Source: JAHRAW01 sp965226545
Lineage (GTDB): Bacteria; Pseudomonadota; Gammaproteobacteria; Arenicellales; Poriferihabitantaceae
Length of the DNA stretch: 64,000 nucleotides
NCBI GenBank assembly: GCA_965226545.1
Contig: OZ245364.1
Location: forward strand, 2,108,001 to 2,172,000
Reading direction: 5' to 3'
Part shown: piece after piece, positions 62,174-64,000 of the stretch
How the letters are laid out: each line of letters begins with the position of its first letter
Position numbering within the stretch: the first letter of the stretch is position 1
The notes under the pieces: model-generated
Told to the model about the DNA's origin: nothing
The model's input: only the letters and a program-made list of their open reading frames with translations
The model's database searches: none
Made by a program: the position numbers and the translations under genes

Positions 62174-62659
62174 TCACTTCGCCAACAACACCACCGCTTG
62201 CGCGCCGATGCCTTCGCCGCGTCCGCAAAAACCGAGTTGGTCGGTTGTGGTTGCCTTGACGCTGACGCGGGATTCATCGACCGCCAAATCGGCCGCAATG
62301 TTGGCGCGCATTTGCGGCAGATACGCCGCCAACTTCGGCTGCTCGGCGATGACGGTCGAATCGACATTGACCGCATGCCAGCCGTTTTGTTGCGCCAACC
62401 GACACACCTCGCGCAATAAATCGCGGCTGTCAGCGTCGCGATACTGCACATCGGAAGAGGGGAAAAACGCGCCCAAATCGCCCAAACACGCCGCCCCCAA
62501 ACAAGCGTCGGCGACGGCATGCAACAATACATCGGCATCCGAATGCCCGACCAAGCCAAGCGGATAATCGACCCGTACCCCGCCGAGAATCAAGGCGCGA
62601 TTGGGCGCGAGGCGATGCGCATCAAAGCCCGCGCCAATGCGAATATCGGGGAGGTTCAT
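62174..62659 (-). CDS. ispF: IspF, 2-C-methyl-D-erythritol 2,4-cyclodiphosphate synthase
   Basis: MEP-pathway enzyme, homotrimeric with a zinc site. The 161 residues (E. coli 159) show IGAGFDAHRL with zinc ligands D13 and H15, GHSDADVLLHA with H47, DLGAFFPSSD, and the C-terminal VSVKATTTDQLGFCGRGEGI. Transcription comes either from ispD through the tandem 148-bp units or from a promoter within them. Confidence 0.98.
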   Translation of the reverse strand: MNLPDIRIGAGFDAHRLAPNRALILGGVRVDYPLGLVGHSDADVLLHAVADACLGAACLGDLGAFFPSSDVQYRDADSRDLLREVCRLAQQNGWHAVNVDSTVIAEQPKLAAYLPQMRANIAADLAVDESRVSVKATTTDQLGFCGRGEGIGAQAVVLLAK

Positions 62660-62695
62660 AAGGGCAAGCCCGCGGGAAAGCGCGAAGGCAACGCG

Positions 62696-62719
62696 AAGAA
62701 AAGCGCGCGGCAGTGCGCG
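62696..62719 (-). terminator. Possible weak terminator after tandem unit 1
   Basis: Minus strand: CGCGC (62719-62715) pairs with GCGCG (62708-62704) across a 6-nt loop, followed by C and TTTTCTT. It is weak, but placed right to end a transcript of about 124 nt from the unit 1 promoter. Confidence 0.4.
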
Positions 62720-62854
62720 ATTGCGGGGCTATAGGAGGTGGGGGGCGATTGCGCCCCGCTTGTGTCCGCCCCCGCAACCGCTCGCAGACAACTGCCAATG
62801 CCTGTCTAACTCGCGGACTCGATGGGTTATAGCGAATCACGGCAACGGTGTCAA
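62707..62854 (-). ncRNA. Candidate small RNA unit 1 (148-bp tandem repeat)
   Basis: The unit opens (minus strand) with a consensus promoter: TTGACA at 62854-62849, 17-bp spacer, TATAAC at 62831-62826. A transcript from about 62819 would contain GTCCGC (62818-62813) pairing with GCGGAC (62769-62764). Inside lies a hairpin CAGGCA/TGTCTG (62804-62799 with 62790-62785, 8-nt loop), and next a hairpin GGGGCG-loop-CGCCCC over 62757-62742. TTGCGGGG and CCCCGCAA could also pair at long range, allowing alternative folds. CACCTCCT (62740-62733) matches the 16S rRNA 3' tail. No coding potential is seen. A leader role for ispF is the main alternative. Confidence 0.55.
62826..62854 (-). promoter_or_regulatory. 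Promoter in tandem unit 1
   Basis: TTGACA, 17 bp, TATAAC on the minus strand, close to full consensus. Confidence 0.75.
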
Positions 62855-63002
62855 GCGGCAGTGCGCGATTGCGGGGCTATAGGAGGTGGGGGACGATTGC
62901 GCCCCGCTTGTGTCCGCCCCCGCAACCGCTCGCAGACAACTGCCATGCCTGTTCCTAACGCGGACCGTGGGGTTTATAGCGAATTGCGGCGGTGGCGTCA
63001 AG
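62855..63002 (-). ncRNA. Candidate small RNA unit 2 (148-bp tandem repeat)
   Basis: Second copy of the 148-bp unit, directly abutting unit 1. Its promoter is TTGACG (63001-62996), 17-bp spacer, TATAAA (62978-62973). The GTCCGC/GCGGAC stem and CAGGCA/TGTCTG hairpin are kept, with the loop one base shorter, and the CACCTCCT element is unchanged (62888-62881). Spacer and first transcribed bases differ most, while the core is almost invariant, suggesting selection on the core. No T-run ends this copy, so transcripts might read into unit 1. Confidence 0.5.
62973..63001 (-). promoter_or_regulatory. Promoter in tandem unit 2
   Basis: TTGACG, 17 bp, TATAAA on the minus strand. Confidence 0.7.
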
Positions 63003-63283
63003 GGTGGCGGCGTTCGCAATCGCCGAATGCAAACCAATGTCGCAGGTGGGATGGCGGCTTGGGTTGCCGGCAACGGCGTGGGGGGATTGGTAAACATACC
63101 GAGGGCTTTGAACCGAATCTTTGCCGGGCGTGACCGGGCAACCGTGAGGTTGCGCCAACGCAATCGTTTTTTCATGCGCTTCGTCCAACCTGTCGTTGGT
63201 TGTGCCGATATAACAAGACATCATCAGCAAGCCGGCATCGCCGCCGCGTCATTAAAACAATCACCACGCCGGCGATTATCGCG
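63003..63283. other. Gap between ispD and the tandem units
   Basis: About 280 bp with no recognised gene. A perfect hairpin GCAACC-GTGA-GGTTGC at about 63138-63153 is followed some 12 nt later by six T (plus strand), too far apart for a standard terminator. Confidence 0.4.
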
Positions 63284-63982
63284 TCAACCGCCGCGCACCA
63301 GCCGTTCGGCGCGCGCCAAATCCGCGCGCACGGTGATTTTAAGGTTGTCGGCGTCGCCGACCACCAGCGCGCCATGCACGCCGCGCCATTCCATCGCTTG
63401 GGTTTCATCGCGCGGGTGGCGTTGATTGTCGAATGCGGCGGTTAACGCGTCGTGCAATGCGCCGAGTCGATACATCTGCGGCGTCAATGCGCGCCACAAT
63501 GAATCATCGTCGATGCTTTCGGCGCGACCGTCGGCGCGCGCGCGTTTGAGGGAATCATGCAACGGCGCAGCCAACAATGCGCCGTCGCCGTGTTGGCGCG
63601 CCGCGTCGATTAACTTATCCAAATCGTCCGCGCGCAAACACGGGCGCGCGGCGTCATGCACCATCACCCAATCCTCGCGCGGCGCGCCGTCGCGCAACAA
63701 GGCATCGAGCGCGTTATGCACGGTGGCGGCGCGCGTCTCTGCCCCGCAAAATTCGGCGCGCAGTTTTGCATGGCGATGCGGTTGCGCGCGCCAATGCGCA
63801 TCATCGGCGGCGACGGCAATCAACACTTCGACAATCTCTCGATGCGCGCACAACGCCGCCAATGCATAATCGACCACGCGCACATCGCCCAACGGCAAAT
63901 ATTGCTTCGGCAATTCCGCGCCCATCCGCGCCCCGCTGCCGCCGGCGGCCACCACCGCTCGAATCGATGCGCGCACGGTCAT
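63284..63982 (-). CDS. ispD: IspD, 2-C-methyl-D-erythritol 4-phosphate cytidylyltransferase
   Basis: MEP-pathway cytidylyltransferase. The 232 residues (E. coli 236) show the nucleotide-binding VVAAGGSGARMG, K26 in PKQYLPL, VHDAARPCL, SLWRALTPQMYR and RDETQAME, all characteristic. ispD and ispF are usually adjacent or fused; here 624 bp with two tandem units separate them. The ATG lies 18 bp from the window edge, so its promoter is not visible. Confidence 0.98.
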   Translation of the reverse strand: MTVRASIRAVVAAGGSGARMGAELPKQYLPLGDVRVVDYALAALCAHREIVEVLIAVAADDAHWRAQPHRHAKLRAEFCGAETRAATVHNALDALLRDGAPREDWVMVHDAARPCLRADDLDKLIDAARQHGDGALLAAPLHDSLKRARADGRAESIDDDSLWRALTPQMYRLGALHDALTAAFDNQRHPRDETQAMEWRGVHGALVVGDADNLKITVRADLARAERLVRGG

Positions 63983-64000
63983 TGTGCGGTTTGTGTTTTG

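Noticed and set aside
63080..63180. tRNA-like GGTTCAAA on the minus strand in the ispD-ispF gap
   Set aside because: No acceptor, D or anticodon arm can be formed around it.
62955..63230. Small protein gene in the ispD-ispF gap
   Set aside because: The frame crosses the tandem RNA unit, has no ribosome binding site and no conserved features.

Overview
The window looks like a chromosomal segment of a high-GC Gram-negative bacterium, most likely a gammaproteobacterium whose lineage I cannot name. Supporting signs are a canonical division and cell-wall cluster (mraZ-rsmH-ftsL-ftsI-murE-murF-mraY), a meso-DAP-type MurE (DNPR motif), the rpmH-rnpA-yidD-yidC-mnmE cluster, a gammaproteobacterial-type glutathione reductase, the MEP-pathway genes ispD and ispF, and a giant protein ending in an autotransporter-like outer-membrane barrel. 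I see no rRNA, tRNA, CRISPR array, transposase or phage gene.

Layout. 1-7.5 kb (minus): dcw cluster, with mraY cut by the window edge, tightly overlapping genes, and a good sigma70 promoter plus MraZ-type TGGG boxes in front of mraZ. 8.05-9.2 kb (plus): hemW. 9.4-11.1 kb (minus): an orphan ParA ATPase and a GIY-YIG (T5orf172-like) gene flanked on both sides by copies of the parA 3' end. 11.2-12.5 kb (plus): gor with a terminator. 12.8-14.6 kb (minus): mnmG. 14.9-18.2 kb (plus): a HAD-UbiA fusion prenyltransferase followed by a GT-C type membrane protein. 18.5-20.4 kb (minus): a MotA/ExbB-like and MotB/ExbD-like pair with an unusual C-terminal domain. 21-25.1 kb (minus): mnmE, yidC, yidD, rnpA and rpmH. 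25.3-61.9 kb (minus): one uninterrupted 36.6 kb gene for a protein of about 12,200 residues. It has a signal peptide, more than a hundred cadherin-like/putative-Ig repeats arranged in five-domain super-repeats (1461 bp), and a C-terminal beta-barrel. 62.2-64 kb (minus): ispF and ispD, separated by a tandem pair of 148-bp units, each carrying its own sigma70 promoter and a foldable, sRNA-like transcript.

Two themes stand out. First, almost every intergenic gap, and loops of at least three genes (murE, murF, the HAD-UbiA linker), holds degenerate short tandem repeats with a period of about 6 or 12-13 bp and a different word at each locus. Second, the giant gene shows recent internal duplication and probable gene conversion, with blocks of 1.1-1.7 kb about 96-99% identical. 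The strongest candidates for something undescribed are the promoter-bearing 148-bp tandem RNA units at 62.7-63.0 kb, the giant super-repeat adhesin, and the parA/GIY-YIG tail duplication. All functional statements come from reading the sequence and knowledge of the families; no database search was possible.
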